DNA from: Gammaproteobacteria bacterium
GTDB taxonomy: Bacteria > Pseudomonadota > Gammaproteobacteria > Pseudomonadales > Halieaceae
Assembly (NCBI GenBank): GCA_018222695.1
Contig: JAAEZV010000086.1
Location: forward strand, 1-6,738
Reading direction: 5' to 3'
DNA: 6,738 bases
Numbering within the stretch: position 1 is the first letter of the stretch; each line of letters begins with the position of its first letter. This document shows, piece after piece, positions 6,657 to 6,738 of this stretch. The position numbers were made by a program, and so were the translations under genes. Under the pieces are notes generated by a model. It was not told the DNA's origin. It searched no databases and saw only the letters and a program-made list of their open reading frames with translations.

Positions 6657-6674
6657 GGCGGCCATGCAGCCGCC
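6657..6674 (-). other. GC-rich hairpin immediately after tuf
   Basis: GGCGGC and GCCGCC form six perfect pairs around UGCAUG, beginning 10 nt after the tuf stop. On the tuf strand an A-run precedes it and no U-run follows. On the opposite strand it is followed by ACTTTTT, which looks terminator-like, but no plus-strand gene leads into it. It is best read as a tuf mRNA 3' structure. Confidence 0.4.
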
Positions 6675-6683
6675 ACTTTTTAA

Positions 6684-6738
6684 TCAGTCGAGGATCTTGG
6701 CGACGACGCCTGCACCTACCGTTCGGCCACCCTCACGG
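6684..6738 (-). CDS. tuf: Elongation factor Tu, C-terminal end only
   Basis: Only the last 17 codons and the TGA stop are in the window. They read REGGRTVGAGVVAKILD, the well-known end of EF-Tu domain 3 (E. coli ends REGGRTVGAGVVAKVLS). EF-Tu is the GTPase that delivers aminoacyl-tRNA to the ribosomal A site. Position upstream of tRNA-Trp and secE matches the tufB copy of gammaproteobacteria; whether a second tuf exists elsewhere cannot be seen. The rest of the gene lies beyond the high-coordinate edge. Confidence 0.96.
   Translation of the reverse strand, partial: REGGRTVGAGVVAKILD

Noticed and set aside
6657..6680. Plus-strand intrinsic terminator (GGCGGC/GCCGCC stem then ACTTTTT)
   Set aside because: No plus-strand gene reads into it. 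The A-run follows the tuf stop on the coding strand, and the resemblance is probably incidental.

Overview
The window is a conserved housekeeping segment, and every gene in it lies on the minus strand. Read in the direction of transcription (high to low coordinates) the order is: 3' end of tuf (EF-Tu), tRNA-Trp(CCA), secE, nusG, rplK (L11), rplA (L1), rplJ (L10), rplL (L7/L12), then rpoB (RNA polymerase beta), which runs off the low-coordinate edge. This is the classic bacterial tuf-secE-nusG-rplKAJL-rpoBC cluster. Every protein is close to its E. coli or Pseudomonas counterpart as I remember those sequences. SecE is the long three-helix form, RpoB begins in the Pseudomonas-like way ([16 protein letters not shown]), and the rplJ leader matches the gammaproteobacterial L10 leader. 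I infer a fairly GC-rich gammaproteobacterium, perhaps from a marine or Pseudomonas-related lineage; genus cannot be read from this.

Layout. 6684-6738: last 17 codons of EF-Tu. 6560-6683: spacer with hairpins. 6484-6559: tRNA-Trp with encoded CCA, followed directly by a hairpin. 6050-6409: secE. 5506-6039: nusG, 10 nt after secE. 5378-5505: 128-bp spacer with two strong hairpins. 4943-5377: rplK. 4248-4943: rplA, overlapping the rplK stop by one base. 3960-4247: 288-bp spacer with several hairpins and the L10-binding leader. 3429-3959: rplJ (GTG start). 3002-3385: rplL. 2865-3001: spacer with a terminator-like attenuator and two more hairpins. 1-2864: 5' 954 codons of rpoB.

How the parts work together. 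EF-Tu and tRNA-Trp serve elongation. SecE is a subunit of the SecYEG translocon. NusG couples RNA polymerase to the ribosome or to Rho. L11, L1, L10 and L12 build the two ribosomal stalks (L11-L10-L12 at the factor-binding site, L1 at the E site). RpoB is the RNA polymerase beta subunit. In E. coli, L10 (with L12) represses its own mRNA through the leader, and an attenuator after rplL lowers rpoB expression relative to the ribosomal proteins. Sequence elements fitting both controls are present here.

I found no mobile element, CRISPR array, defence system or novel gene. The points that merit a second look are all RNA structure in the four spacers. The long plus-strand reading frames are antisense shadows of these conserved genes.
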